Origin: Pseudomonas sp. Irchel 3E13
GTDB lineage: Bacteria > Pseudomonadota > Gammaproteobacteria > Pseudomonadales > Pseudomonadaceae
Assembly: GCF_900187455.1 (NCBI RefSeq)
Contig: NZ_FYDX01000016.1
Location: 1-64,000, forward strand
DNA length: 64,000 bases
Reading direction: 5' to 3'
In this document: positions 25,050 through 32,963 of the stretch, one piece after another
Layout: every line of letters starts with the position of its first letter
Position numbering within the stretch: position 1 is the first letter of the stretch
Translations under genes and position numbers: made by a program
The notes under the pieces: generated by a model
Database searches by the model: none
The model's input: only the letters and a program-made list of their open reading frames with translations
What the model was told of the DNA's origin: nothing

Positions 25050-26477
25050 TCACGCGATCGAGGCGGCGCTCATCGTAGAGTGGTTGAGCTGGGGTTGAGG
25101 AAAGTTAAGGTGAAACCAGGTGAAGTTTTCATCAGTCACTTCCACACCCGCCGAACCTTGGTGCAGGCTCATAATCGATTGAACGATGGCCAAGCCAAGC
25201 CCTGTACCACCTTCACTCCGTGCTCGGCTCTTGTCCACGCGGTAGAACCGTTCAAACAAATGGGCATGGTGTTCTTTAGCAATCCCGCGCCCCGGGTTGC
25301 CCACGCTTAAAGTAGTACCGTTTGCACTGCGGTGTACCTTCACGTAGACCGTGCGACCTCGGGGGCAGTATCGGATAGCATTTGATAGCAGATTCGAGAC
25401 GGCACGCTGAATCATCAGACGATTACCGCGCACGGCGTCGTCGCTGCCCGAAATCTGGAGTTGGATCTCGCCGTCTTCAGCCGAAATACTGAAGAGATCG
25501 CAAACACGCTGAATCTCATCGACCAAGGATACGGTTTCGAACTCAACCATGGATGCAGGATGACTGACCTGCGCTAGGAACAACATGTCGGAAACCATAC
25601 GGCTCATCCGATCCAGTTCTTCTGTGCAGGACTCGAGAACCTCGCGGTACTCGGACAGCGACCGCTCTCGGGTCAGGGCAACCTGGGCTTTCCCCATCAG
25701 ATTGGACAATGGTGCTCTGAGCTCATGGGCAAGGTCATCAGAGAACTGCGAAAGCTGCTGAACCCCATCGTCCAGTCGAGCCAGCATGATATTGATTCCG
25801 TCTGCGAGCTCTTTGAGCTCTGCCGGCATTCCATCTGCCGGCAGGCGATGCTCGAGGCTCTCGGTCGAAATTTTGGAGGCAACCTTCAGGAACTTTGTTA
25901 AGGGCAGCAGGCCACGTCGCACAGTCCACCAGCCAATAGCTAGGATGAGCAAGAGAATAACGGGGGACATCATCAGAGCCCAGGTAAGCAGTGCGTCGAG
26001 CAGAGCCTCATTGGATGACTGGTCCATAGTCATGTAGACGCTTACTTCGGTGCCATCATCCAAGCGCATTACGCGGGACGTGCTGAGTAGTGGGCGGCCC
26101 TGGGTGTCGCGCCACTCATGTTCTTGCGCCGTCGCTCCAGCGTTGAATTTGCGTACCTCTAGATTCACCTGCTTCGAGCCGATCGAGAGCAGCGGCTGTC
26201 TGCTCGTTGTTGAATCGAAGATGCTCACATACAGATTATTGTGGCCCATGACCAGATCAACGAGCTGGTGCGCGTCTGCATTGACCCCGGAGATATCCGA
26301 GATGGTAGAAAGGTTGTGAGCCATTCCTTCCATTTTCACTTCGAGGTCAGTTCTGGCGTTTCTTTCAAGAGCTTGACCCACCATCAGGTACCCGAAGGTG
26401 GCGAACAGAAGCAGCAACCCTGCGCTCATCAATCCAACTTTTAATCCTAGCTTCGCAGCCAGGCTGAAAGGCCTCAT
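25050..26477 (-). CDS. czcS: CzcS-type heavy-metal sensor histidine kinase
   Basis: 475 residues. Membrane helix 1 (about 10-32) and helix 2 (about 165-190) enclose a periplasmic sensor of about 130 residues. A HAMP segment, the HisKA box FSDDLAHELRAPLSNLMG with the phosphorylated His, and an HATPase domain (NLLSNAIRYCP, GRGI, GTGLGLAIVQSI) follow. It is the heavy-metal sensor subfamily (CusS/CopS/CzcS). It should detect periplasmic zinc, cadmium or copper and phosphorylate CzcR. The ATG overlaps the czcR stop (ATGA), so the pair is translationally coupled. It is the only kinase visible for the two czcR copies. Confidence 0.92.
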   Translation of the reverse strand: MRPFSLAAKLGLKVGLMSAGLLLLFATFGYLMVGQALERNARTDLEVKMEGMAHNLSTISDISGVNADAHQLVDLVMGHNNLYVSIFDSTTSRQPLLSIGSKQVNLEVRKFNAGATAQEHEWRDTQGRPLLSTSRVMRLDDGTEVSVYMTMDQSSNEALLDALLTWALMMSPVILLLILAIGWWTVRRGLLPLTKFLKVASKISTESLEHRLPADGMPAELKELADGINIMLARLDDGVQQLSQFSDDLAHELRAPLSNLMGKAQVALTRERSLSEYREVLESCTEELDRMSRMVSDMLFLAQVSHPASMVEFETVSLVDEIQRVCDLFSISAEDGEIQLQISGSDDAVRGNRLMIQRAVSNLLSNAIRYCPRGRTVYVKVHRSANGTTLSVGNPGRGIAKEHHAHLFERFYRVDKSRARSEGGTGLGLAIVQSIMSLHQGSAGVEVTDENFTWFHLNFPQPQLNHSTMSAASIA

Positions 26478-27148
26478 GCGCGCTCCTCAAAAACGTACCC
26501 AACGCCTCGAAGCGTATGAATTAGCTTGGTTTCAAATGGATCATCAATCTTCGAGCGTAAGCGCCGAATAGCGACATCGATGACATTGGTGTCGCAGTCA
26601 AAATTCATGTCCCATACCAACGAGATGATCTGTGAACGGGTCAGCGCTTCGCCCGCTCTGCTCATGAGCAGATGCAGGAGGGCAAACTCCTTGGTGGTGA
26701 GGTCGATGCGTGTGCTGCCGCGAAAGACTCTATGCCGTACGGAGTCAAGCTCCAGGTCGGCAATTTTAAGTAGGGTCTTCTCGACCAACTCATCACCGCG
26801 CCTCTGCAATGAGCGAATACGGGCTAACAACTCTGGAAACTCGAACGGCTTCACGAGATAGTCATCAGCCCCGCCGTCCAAGCCTTTGAGCTTGTCATTT
26901 ATGCGCCCGCGGGCAGTCAGCATGATGATGCGCACTCTACTGGTTTTCCGGATGGTCTCCAACAAGTCCCAGCCATCAATACCTGGGAGGTTAACATCCA
27001 GTAGAACGAGCGAGTAGTCGTTGGTATAGAACTGGTGCAAGGCGTCAACGCCATTATGCACGATGTCTACGATGTATCCGCTTTCGGATAGGCCCTGCTG
27101 AAGATATTCAGCAGTTTTAATTTCGTCTTCCACTATTAAAATGCGCAT
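26474..27148 (-). CDS. czcR: CzcR-type OmpR-family response regulator, paired with CzcS
   Basis: 224 residues (MRILIVEDEIKTAEYLQQGL). The receiver has ED near the start, the phospho-Asp in LVLLDVNLPGIDGW and the Lys in LVKPFEFPELL. The winged helix ends LIHTLRGVGYVFEERA. It is closely similar along its length to the orphan copy at 6855, including the DNA-recognition region (DCDTNVIDVAIRRLRSKIDDPFETK against DCDTNVVEVSIRRLRAKIDDPFESK), so both should read the same sites. A box at 27,316-27,330 lies upstream, suggesting autoregulation. Confidence 0.93.
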   Translation of the reverse strand: MRILIVEDEIKTAEYLQQGLSESGYIVDIVHNGVDALHQFYTNDYSLVLLDVNLPGIDGWDLLETIRKTSRVRIIMLTARGRINDKLKGLDGGADDYLVKPFEFPELLARIRSLQRRGDELVEKTLLKIADLELDSVRHRVFRGSTRIDLTTKEFALLHLLMSRAGEALTRSQIISLVWDMNFDCDTNVIDVAIRRLRSKIDDPFETKLIHTLRGVGYVFEERA

Positions 27149-27315
27149 AACCTATCTCAAAGTATGGGAAGGAGTTGGCCTAATCCACAAAAAGCTTTCA
27201 TTTTTTGAAAGTTTAGCCGAGGGCATATAGTGTGGTATTCGCTACTTCTGTGCGTACGCCTTGGTCACCTGATTGCACTCGAATCTTAACGCGAAGAAGG
27301 TAGCTGCGGCGAAAT

Positions 27316-27330
27316 CCTACAAATTTGTAA
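27316..27330 (-). promoter_or_regulatory. CzcR-type box upstream of czcRS
   Basis: CCTACAAATTTGTAA contains the perfect 12-bp palindrome TACAAATTTGTA (27,318-27,329). It is 168 bases upstream of the czcR start. A possible -10 TAAGAT lies on the minus strand at 27,288-27,283. Probably the autoregulatory site. Confidence 0.5.
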
Positions 27331-27588
27331 TGTAGTAGCAAGACTGCTGACAGTCACGCTGACTTACCTTCCTCAGCATAGCGGATCCTGCGGCTTCCAG
27401 CGGCTTTCTGCGCTGGTGGTTGAGGAGGATTCGGCCGTTCACGGACAGCATTTCTGCCAGAACAGTTGGGGCCTGCGCGCGGCACCCAATGACACCTTGG
27501 CAGGCGTCGCTAATTTGACTCAGCGATCAGGGCCTCTCTGCATTAGACGTGCTTGTCTTTTCATCCCAAGTAGGCAGGGAATCTACTC

Positions 27589-27660
27589 TGCAATTACAAT
27601 CTGTTACATGTCCAAATTGTAATTGCACCATCATCTTGTCGTCAGCCGCCTTTGTTATTT
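27589..27660 (+). promoter_or_regulatory. Inverted pair of CzcR-type boxes
   Basis: TGCAATTACAAT at 27,589-27,600 and its exact complement ATTGTAATTGCA at 27,616-27,627 are two half-boxes facing each other over 15 bases, which also include TTACATG. A -10-like TTATTT (27,655-27,660) lies about 32 bases after the second box, facing the second DUF2790 gene. This is the only double site of the island. Confidence 0.55.
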
Positions 27661-27768
27661 TGACCGCAGCACGCAGGCAGCGCTGCTTTGGGGCGTTATG
27701 CTCCGAAAATCTGCTCACGCCGATGCATTCGCCTTAGAACCATCTGCTCCTTTGGTAAGGTGAATTTT

Positions 27769-27795
27769 AGCGCCCTGTTTAGGGCGCTTTTTTTA
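27769..27795 (+). terminator. Intrinsic terminator in the leader of the second DUF2790 gene
   Basis: AGCGCCCT (27,769-27,776) and AGGGCGCT (27,781-27,788) form a perfect stem with a four-base loop followed by seven T residues. It ends only about 14 bases before the ATG at 27,810. It could end a short RNA of about 125 bases started at the double-box promoter, or act as an attenuator for the gene. No gene on the plus strand just upstream needs it. Confidence 0.8.
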
Positions 27796-27809
27796 TTAAT
27801 GGACTTATC

Positions 27810-28136
27810 ATGAAAACAACTAGATCTGCTATCGCCGTGTTCATGCTTTTTTCCGCGCTGTCGACAAATGCCCACAGTAGTATGCAGGCCAATGAGGAAC
27901 TTGAGCGGTCTGCCAAAGACGCTACCGCGCGCTACGCACAGAGCACGAAGAAGCCTATGCCTGAAGTTGAAGACTACGCTTACGGTATAAAGTTGGACGT
28001 TAGTAAGCTAGTGTACGTATCGCCTAACGTTCGTCAATGTGGCAGCGTCAATAGCATGATGAGCTATGAGGATTCTAAAGGTGAACTACACATGGTTCGC
28101 TACTTGGTGAATGGTGAGTGCATAAATAGTCGGTGA
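27810..28136 (+). CDS. DUF2790 small periplasmic protein, copy 2
   Basis: 108 residues with a signal peptide (SAIAVFMLFSALSTNAHS). The core KPMPEVEDYAYGIKLDVSKLVYV and the two cysteines (RQCGSVNSMMSYEDSKGE and NGECINS) match copy 1 at 15,695. The middle loop differs, which suggests old duplication or independent acquisition. Its ribosome binding site is weak and an intrinsic terminator is immediately upstream, so expression may need anti-termination. Function of the family is unknown. Confidence 0.75.
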   Translation: MKTTRSAIAVFMLFSALSTNAHSSMQANEELERSAKDATARYAQSTKKPMPEVEDYAYGIKLDVSKLVYVSPNVRQCGSVNSMMSYEDSKGELHMVRYLVNGECINSR

Positions 28137-28252
28137 GCAACCACAACTGGGTGCTCCCAAGCATTGGCTCACAGGTGTTCGCAAATTACTCCCGCTCATT
28201 GACACTTTCGACTTGGAAGGTGTCAATGGCGGTCAGAAGTTACCGACTGATG

Positions 28253-29158
28253 TCAGTGGGTCGGCGATGGAGTACTTTCGTGGAACGATTCGCGCTCGAT
28301 CTGAATGGTGCAGTGGTGTATTTCAAATGCACTGCTGACAGCGTCGACGACAGCCGCCAGTACAGTGTCTGCATCTGCTGAGTCCCGCACTACAACGTGC
28401 GATGTCAGTACGTTACTGCCACTACTCACCGCCCAAACGTGCAGATCATGGACGCCAGTCACCCCCTCGACACTGAGGATAGTGGACTCGATTGCCTCAA
28501 CTTCCAGGCCTCTGGGAACCCCTTCCATAAGAATGCCCAAGCTCTCGCGAAGCAATTGCCATGTGCGCGGCAATACCCATAAGCCAATTGCAACGGCGAC
28601 AATCGTGTCTACCCAGCCCCACCCCGTGAACCGGATAATGAGAGCTGCGATGATCACGCCCACCGAGCCGAGCATATCGCTCCAGACTTCGAGGTAGGCC
28701 CCCTTGACGTTGAGGCTCTCATTGCTGGCAGATGCGAGTAGTCGCATCGAAATGAGATTCACGATCAATCCAGCGATCGCGATCCACATCATCGCCCCGG
28801 TGGCGATCTCCGCGGGCATGAAGAAACGCTGGTAGGCCTCATACAAGATGTACATTGCCACCAAGAAAAGCAGCACGGCGTTAAATGTGGACGCGAGAAT
28901 CTCCAGGCGCGCATAGCCAAAGGTTCTTTTCTGGTCCGCGGGACGCTTGGCAATCTGAAGTGCAATCAATGAGATCGCCAAAGCGGCGGTGTCCGTAAAC
29001 ATGTGAGAAGCGTCCGACAAAAGCGCTAGGCTGCCGGTTATCCACGCGCCAATTACCTCTGCGATCATGAAGCTGCCAGTCAAGGCTAGCGCCATGACCA
29101 GCTTTTTCTGATGCCCTTCACGCACCGCAGCACTACCATGATCATGATTTGACCCCAC
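28253..29158 (-). CDS. czcD: CzcD cation diffusion facilitator
   Basis: 301 residues. The short N-terminus is His-containing (GSNHDHGSAAVREGH). Six membrane helices follow, with the CDF zinc site residues in LALLSDASHMFTDTAALAIS (helix 2: D and H) and YLEVWSDMLGSVGV (helix 5). The cytoplasmic C-terminal domain has GVHDLHVWAVSSG and ends with HHCTIQIE. It exports Zn, Cd and Co from cytosol to periplasm by proton antiport, feeding CzcCBA. It is the second gene of a minus-strand unit after the zinc-ribbon gene. Confidence 0.93.
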   Translation of the reverse strand: MGSNHDHGSAAVREGHQKKLVMALALTGSFMIAEVIGAWITGSLALLSDASHMFTDTAALAISLIALQIAKRPADQKRTFGYARLEILASTFNAVLLFLVAMYILYEAYQRFFMPAEIATGAMMWIAIAGLIVNLISMRLLASASNESLNVKGAYLEVWSDMLGSVGVIIAALIIRFTGWGWVDTIVAVAIGLWVLPRTWQLLRESLGILMEGVPRGLEVEAIESTILSVEGVTGVHDLHVWAVSSGSNVLTSHVVVRDSADADTVLAAVVDAVSSAFEIHHCTIQIERESFHESTPSPTH

Positions 29159-29212
29159 GTATTTCTCCTTGTGTAGAGCTCTAGTCGCGTTGTCTTTTCT
29201 GGCTAGCTTGCC

Positions 29213-29551
29213 TTAGAGAGCTGCTTGACCACACTGGCTGCAGAATCTTGCTCCGGCACTCATTGGAGAGCCGCAGGCGGAGCAACCATTTGTTAGTGGT
29301 ACTCCGCAGTTTAGACAAAAACGCGCTGACGGTTCGTTTGTGGTCCTGCACTGCCTACAGTTCTGTGGAGCTTTGATTGAGGATTGGGCTGCCGGGGGTG
29401 TGCCGTCGATTGAATGATTGCGACTTTCGCAGTTTTGAGGATCATCACGCCGCTCGTGTCGAGCGCTTCCATGCCCCCTGTCGTGGTGTTTGCCGCCGCT
29501 GTGGCTCCCTCGACCGTGATTGCTACCCAAGAGATCTTTGAAAAACTTCAT
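29213..29551 (-). CDS. His-rich double zinc-ribbon protein
   Basis: 112 residues from ATG 29,549-29,551 (MKFFKDLLGSNHGRGSHSG), preceded by GAGGGCG; an upstream start gives a poor N-terminus. The first half is rich in His, Gly and Arg (SHSGGKHHDRGHGSARHERR). The second half holds four CxxC knuckles: CRQC, CLNC, CSAC and CSQC, i.e. two zinc ribbons. It is 55 bases upstream of czcD and probably co-transcribed. It could buffer cytosolic zinc or deliver it to CzcD; this is inference. Confidence 0.75.
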   Translation of the reverse strand: MKFFKDLLGSNHGRGSHSGGKHHDRGHGSARHERRDDPQNCESRNHSIDGTPPAAQSSIKAPQNCRQCRTTNEPSARFCLNCGVPLTNGCSACGSPMSAGARFCSQCGQAAL

Positions 29552-29790
29552 GACGTTCGCCCTCATTAATGGGTGATCTACGAGCGGTGTCGGATAAATG
29601 ATCATCCGCTCAAGAACATGGACTTCTAATTAGTGATCTAAGTTCAAATGTAACGCGCGATAGATCTAGCTAGACTTGCTGTTGACATATGATTAATTTG
29701 CGCATGCAGTATGAAGTATTTGACGGCTTAGTATTGGCTACTTTTTAGCATAACGTTAGCGATAGCAAACGGGAAGTCGTTGCGCTGATT

Positions 29791-29845
29791 CTGTCAACAT
29801 TGTAATCAGGAGGTCATCGTGTAGTTATCAGATGAAAGAAATAAT
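29791..29845. promoter_or_regulatory. CzcR-type box between czcD and eptA units
   Basis: CTGTCAACATTGTAA at 29,791-29,805 is a partial copy of the box. Towards eptA a hexamer AATAAT (29,840-29,845) follows at 34 bases; towards the zinc-ribbon gene TTATGC (minus, 29,753-29,748) is at 37 bases. The 480-base region 29,552-30,035 holds no other recognisable gene, but a perfect AGGAGG at 29,808-29,813 precedes a GTG followed at once by TAG. Confidence 0.5.
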
Positions 29846-30035
29846 GACTCTAGAAAAATCCATTCCTCCTCTAATCCTTCTGCCTTACGAATCCTAAGCG
29901 CTCTCAAGTCCCGAAGCTCATGGTCTCCGGTGCCCCGACACCGCATGCCCGTCCAGTGTTGGTCGATGGCTTGCGTGTTACCTCCGTAAATTCCATAGCA
30001 AGCGCTATGGGTGAGCAGCATCTCAGAGCTTGATA

Positions 30036-31748
30036 ATGACACCTCCAGAATTCGACGTTAAAACCCTGCCTGGAAAATTGGCACTTTTTATTCGTAATGC
30101 TCGGAAGGAGGGAGTCAGTACTAATCTGTTAGTCGGTTTCGTAACTGCTTGGTTACTGACTTTCGCAAACTCTGAGCTTTGGGCGCTGATTTGGAAGCTG
30201 GTGTTCAAGAAAAATGATATTAACTGGTTGCTTGCCGGCAGCCTGCCGGTGCTTGTGTTCGCTTGGGTTTTTACAGTGCTCAGCTTGTTGTCGTGGTGGC
30301 GGCTCGCCAAACCACTGCTGTGCCTAGTCCTGATTAGTGCGGCTTTTGCAAGCTACTTTATGAGTACTTACGGTATCGTTATTGACTACACAATGTTCAC
30401 CAACGTTGTGGAGACCGACATCGGTGAAGTGTTCGAGTTATTGAATTGGAAGCTTTTCCTTTGGGTTGCCATTGTAGGAGGCTTGCCCGTTTACATAATT
30501 AGCCAGGTTCCCATCCGGCGAAAGCCTTGGGCGAAGGCCCTGGCCAGTAGACTTGTTGTCCTTTCACTAGCGCTGGTCGCCCTTTCCGGCATCCTGCTGA
30601 GTCAGTATCAGTCGTATGCCTCCTTGCTGAGAAATAACCGAGAGATTCGACTTATTCTGGTACCTACCAATCTGTTTGCAGCCGGTCATGGGTACCTGAA
30701 ACGCCAACTGGCCACGCCTAAAACACTGACGGTCATAGGTTCCGATGCAGTGGTAAATCGTCAAGGTGCAGTTCGAAAGCCCAAGCTATTAGTACTGGCT
30801 CTGGGAGAGACCGCGCGCGCTGCCAACTTCTCTCTCAACGGCTACTCACGTGAGACCAATCCAGAGCTTCAAAAGCGCAATGTAATCAGTTTCTCGAACG
30901 TCAGTTCTTGCGGCACAGCTACTGCAGTCTCGCTGCCGTGTATGTTTCTCGATGTCGGAAAGGATGGATACAAAGATGGCTTAGCCAAGAGTCGTGAAGG
31001 GTTGCTTGACGTGCTTCAGCGGGCTGGCATCAACGTCATGTGGACTGATAACAATTCGGGATGCAAAGGGGTCTGTGACCGCGTCCCCAACCGCAAGGTT
31101 GCCCTCAGTACAGACTCCCAGCTATGCACCAGTGACGAGTGCAAGGACGGGGTACTACTCGCTGAGATGGAGGACTTCATCAAGAGCTTGGAGGGTGATG
31201 CTGTTCTAGTGCTCCACTACAAAGGAAGCCATGGCCCTGCCTACTACAAGCGCTACCCCTCGCAATTCAGGAAATTCGAGCCTGTCTGCGAGACGAATGA
31301 ACTCGACAAATGTAAGCAGCAAGAGGTGGTCAACGCCTACGATAACTCGATTTTGTACACCGACTACGTGACATCTGCGCTGATCGATATTCTCGCTGCG
31401 AACACTAGATTCGACACTGCACTCATGTACGTCTCTGACCACGGGGAGTCGCTGGGTGAGGGCGGTCTCTACCTACATGGGTTGCCCTATGCGATGGCTC
31501 CTAGTGAGCAAACCAAGGTTCCATTGGTGCTCTGGATGTCTGACCCGATGGCGAAGAACGAAGGACTCGATGTCGGTTGTCTAAGAGCCCAGGCAAGCTC
31601 ACCGTTGAGCCATGACAATCTGTTCCACACAGTTCTCGGGATGATGAGCGTTCAGACATCCTCTTATCGTTCAATGCTGGACTTCACTGCACCTTGTAGG
31701 CCTCTGGACGTCAGCTCTAAGAGCGTTAGCTATCGCTCAATCCCTTGA
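30036..31748 (+). CDS. eptA: Lipid A phosphoethanolamine transferase (EptA family)
   Basis: 570 residues from ATG 30,036. Five N-terminal membrane helices (about 30-200) precede a periplasmic sulfatase-fold domain. The nucleophile threonine lies in SSCGTATAVSLPCMF; metal ligands are in LALGETARA, VSDHGESLGEGG and LYLHGLPY. Extra cysteine pairs (CKGVCDR, CTSDEC, CETNELDKC) are those of EptA/MCR disulphides. It adds phosphoethanolamine to lipid A phosphates, lowering the negative surface charge. Membership of a metal island suggests it reduces metal binding to LPS; it could also affect polymyxin sensitivity. Confidence 0.9.
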   Translation: MTPPEFDVKTLPGKLALFIRNARKEGVSTNLLVGFVTAWLLTFANSELWALIWKLVFKKNDINWLLAGSLPVLVFAWVFTVLSLLSWWRLAKPLLCLVLISAAFASYFMSTYGIVIDYTMFTNVVETDIGEVFELLNWKLFLWVAIVGGLPVYIISQVPIRRKPWAKALASRLVVLSLALVALSGILLSQYQSYASLLRNNREIRLILVPTNLFAAGHGYLKRQLATPKTLTVIGSDAVVNRQGAVRKPKLLVLALGETARAANFSLNGYSRETNPELQKRNVISFSNVSSCGTATAVSLPCMFLDVGKDGYKDGLAKSREGLLDVLQRAGINVMWTDNNSGCKGVCDRVPNRKVALSTDSQLCTSDECKDGVLLAEMEDFIKSLEGDAVLVLHYKGSHGPAYYKRYPSQFRKFEPVCETNELDKCKQQEVVNAYDNSILYTDYVTSALIDILAANTRFDTALMYVSDHGESLGEGGLYLHGLPYAMAPSEQTKVPLVLWMSDPMAKNEGLDVGCLRAQASSPLSHDNLFHTVLGMMSVQTSSYRSMLDFTAPCRPLDVSSKSVSYRSIP

Positions 31749-31895
31749 ACAGGGCTCGGCTAGAGCTTCGAGTCGTTGATGTTACGGCAGATCCCTAGGT
31801 ACGGAGGTCCATCGAGAGCGCTTGAGCATGCATAGCTGGCTTGAGCTGAAGGCCTACAGGGTTGATGAGTCCGCCTAAAGTGAGCTCGTCCCTGG

Positions 31896-32047
31896 TTGTG
31901 TCAAACTATATTATTCGCCGCAGAGTGCCTTTTTCGATGAAGCATCTGCTTGTGTCAAACTATAATTCGTTTGCTGCGGTAGGCCGCATCGCTGGAGGCC
32001 ACGGAATCCGGGGGGCTTTGTGTCAAACTATATTATGAGCCTCCACA
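31896..32047. repeat. Right end of the Tn7-like element with three transposase-binding repeats
   Basis: The motif TTGTGTCAAACTATA occurs at 31,896-31,910, 31,950-31,964 and 32,018-32,032, always in the same orientation. Read inward from the right the end is TGTGGAGGCTC followed by ATAATATAGTTTGACACAA, like Tn7 ends, which start TGTGG and carry several direct TnsB sites. The tip is placed at 32,047. The five bases after it, GGCAA, would be the target duplication; the other copy is outside the window. Confidence 0.75.
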
Positions 32048-32050
32048 GGC

Positions 32051-32086
32051 AAGGGAGCGTCTTTCGTACGCTCCCTTCGCTTTTTT
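32051..32086. terminator. Strong terminator just outside the transposon end
   Basis: AAGGGAGCG (32,051-32,059) and CGCTCCCTT (32,069-32,077) form a perfect nine-bp stem with T residues after. No complete gene of the flank ends here. It starts four bases from the transposon tip, so it most likely belongs to the gene on the other side of the element. Confidence 0.8.
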
Positions 32087-32115
32087 CCTCGCTGTAAATT
32101 CCCCGCCTCAGCCAT

Positions 32116-32934
32116 TGTCAACGCCCCTGGTATCAAAAGGCGCTCGCCAACCCTGGCAAGGTTTCCCGCACCGGCGCGTACCTGTGGGGTAATGAAGCGT
32201 TGATTTGCACTGTACGCACGATTCACGGCCCCTCCGGGGAAGTGGTCGGGGTGATGGGAACCGACGTGTCGCTGGCGCAACTGGCCGGGTTCATTGGCAA
32301 ATCCAAGCTCGGCGAAAGCGGCTACCTGTTGCTGATCGAGGACACGGGCGCTGCGTTCGCCAACCTGATCGTCAACCCGATCAAGGGCGTGGCCGGCAGC
32401 CTTGAGGACATCGCTCAGGGTGAGGGGGATCTGACGCGCTCGCTGCAGGTGAAGGGCAACGACGAAACCGCCGCGCTGGCTGGCTGGTTCAACCAGTTTG
32501 TCGAGCGTATCCGCGCGCTGGTGCAGCGCATCGGCAATGCGTCCGCCGATCTGCAAAGCGCCTCGGAAACCAACAGCCGCGTCGCTTCGAACATGGGCGA
32601 TGCCACTGGGCGCCAGCGTCAGGCGGTCGAACTGGTGTCGACCGCGTTCAACGAGATGGTGGCCACGGCCAACGAAGTGGCGAGGTCGTGCAGCAATGCC
32701 GAGTCGTCCGCCGATGCCGGTCAGCGTCAGGTAAACGCTGGCCAGCAGCAGATCGAGCAGGCGACCAGCAGCGTTGCCCGCCTGAGCGAAAACCTGCAGC
32801 AGTCCACCGAGGCGATGCAGGAACTCGAACGCGAGAGCCAGGACATCAACACCATCCTCGGCACCATTCGCTCTATCGCCGAACAGACCAACCTGCTGGC
32901 GCTCAACGCAGCCATCGAGGCGGCCCGGGCGGGC
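32116..32934 (+). pseudogene. Methyl-accepting chemotaxis protein, multiply truncated
   Basis: The frame begins inside a dCache sensor domain (QRPWYQKALANPGKV, then GVMGTDVSLAQLAGFIGKSKLGESGYLLLIED). It jumps without the distal sensor part and second membrane helix to a HAMP segment (IVNPIKGVAGSLEDIAQGEGDLTRSL), then the signalling helix to IAEQTNLLALNAAIEAARAG. There it breaks off within the conserved hairpin tip, before the usual EQGRGFAVVA. The N-terminus, both membrane helices and the second half of the signalling domain are missing, with a stop upstream (TAA near 32,095). It is not a working receptor. Confidence 0.85.
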
Positions 32935-32963
32935 GTTTGGTATCGCGGTTCAGGACCTGAGAC

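Larger units (their letters stand above)
1..32047. mobile_element. Tn7-like heavy-metal resistance transposon (cargo part and far end)
   Basis: The island is bounded on the right at 32,047 by a Tn7-type end: read inward from the right the terminus is TGTGGAGGCTC, followed by three repeats (see 31,896-32,047). It contains a TniQ/TnsD target-selection protein at its left and metal-resistance cargo to the right. In Tn7-like elements the tns genes lie at the end next to the target gene, so tnsABC and the other terminus should be left of position 1. The cargo has lower GC and much AT-rich intergenic DNA compared with the flank from 32.1 kb on. Only the right boundary is supported directly. Confidence 0.65.
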
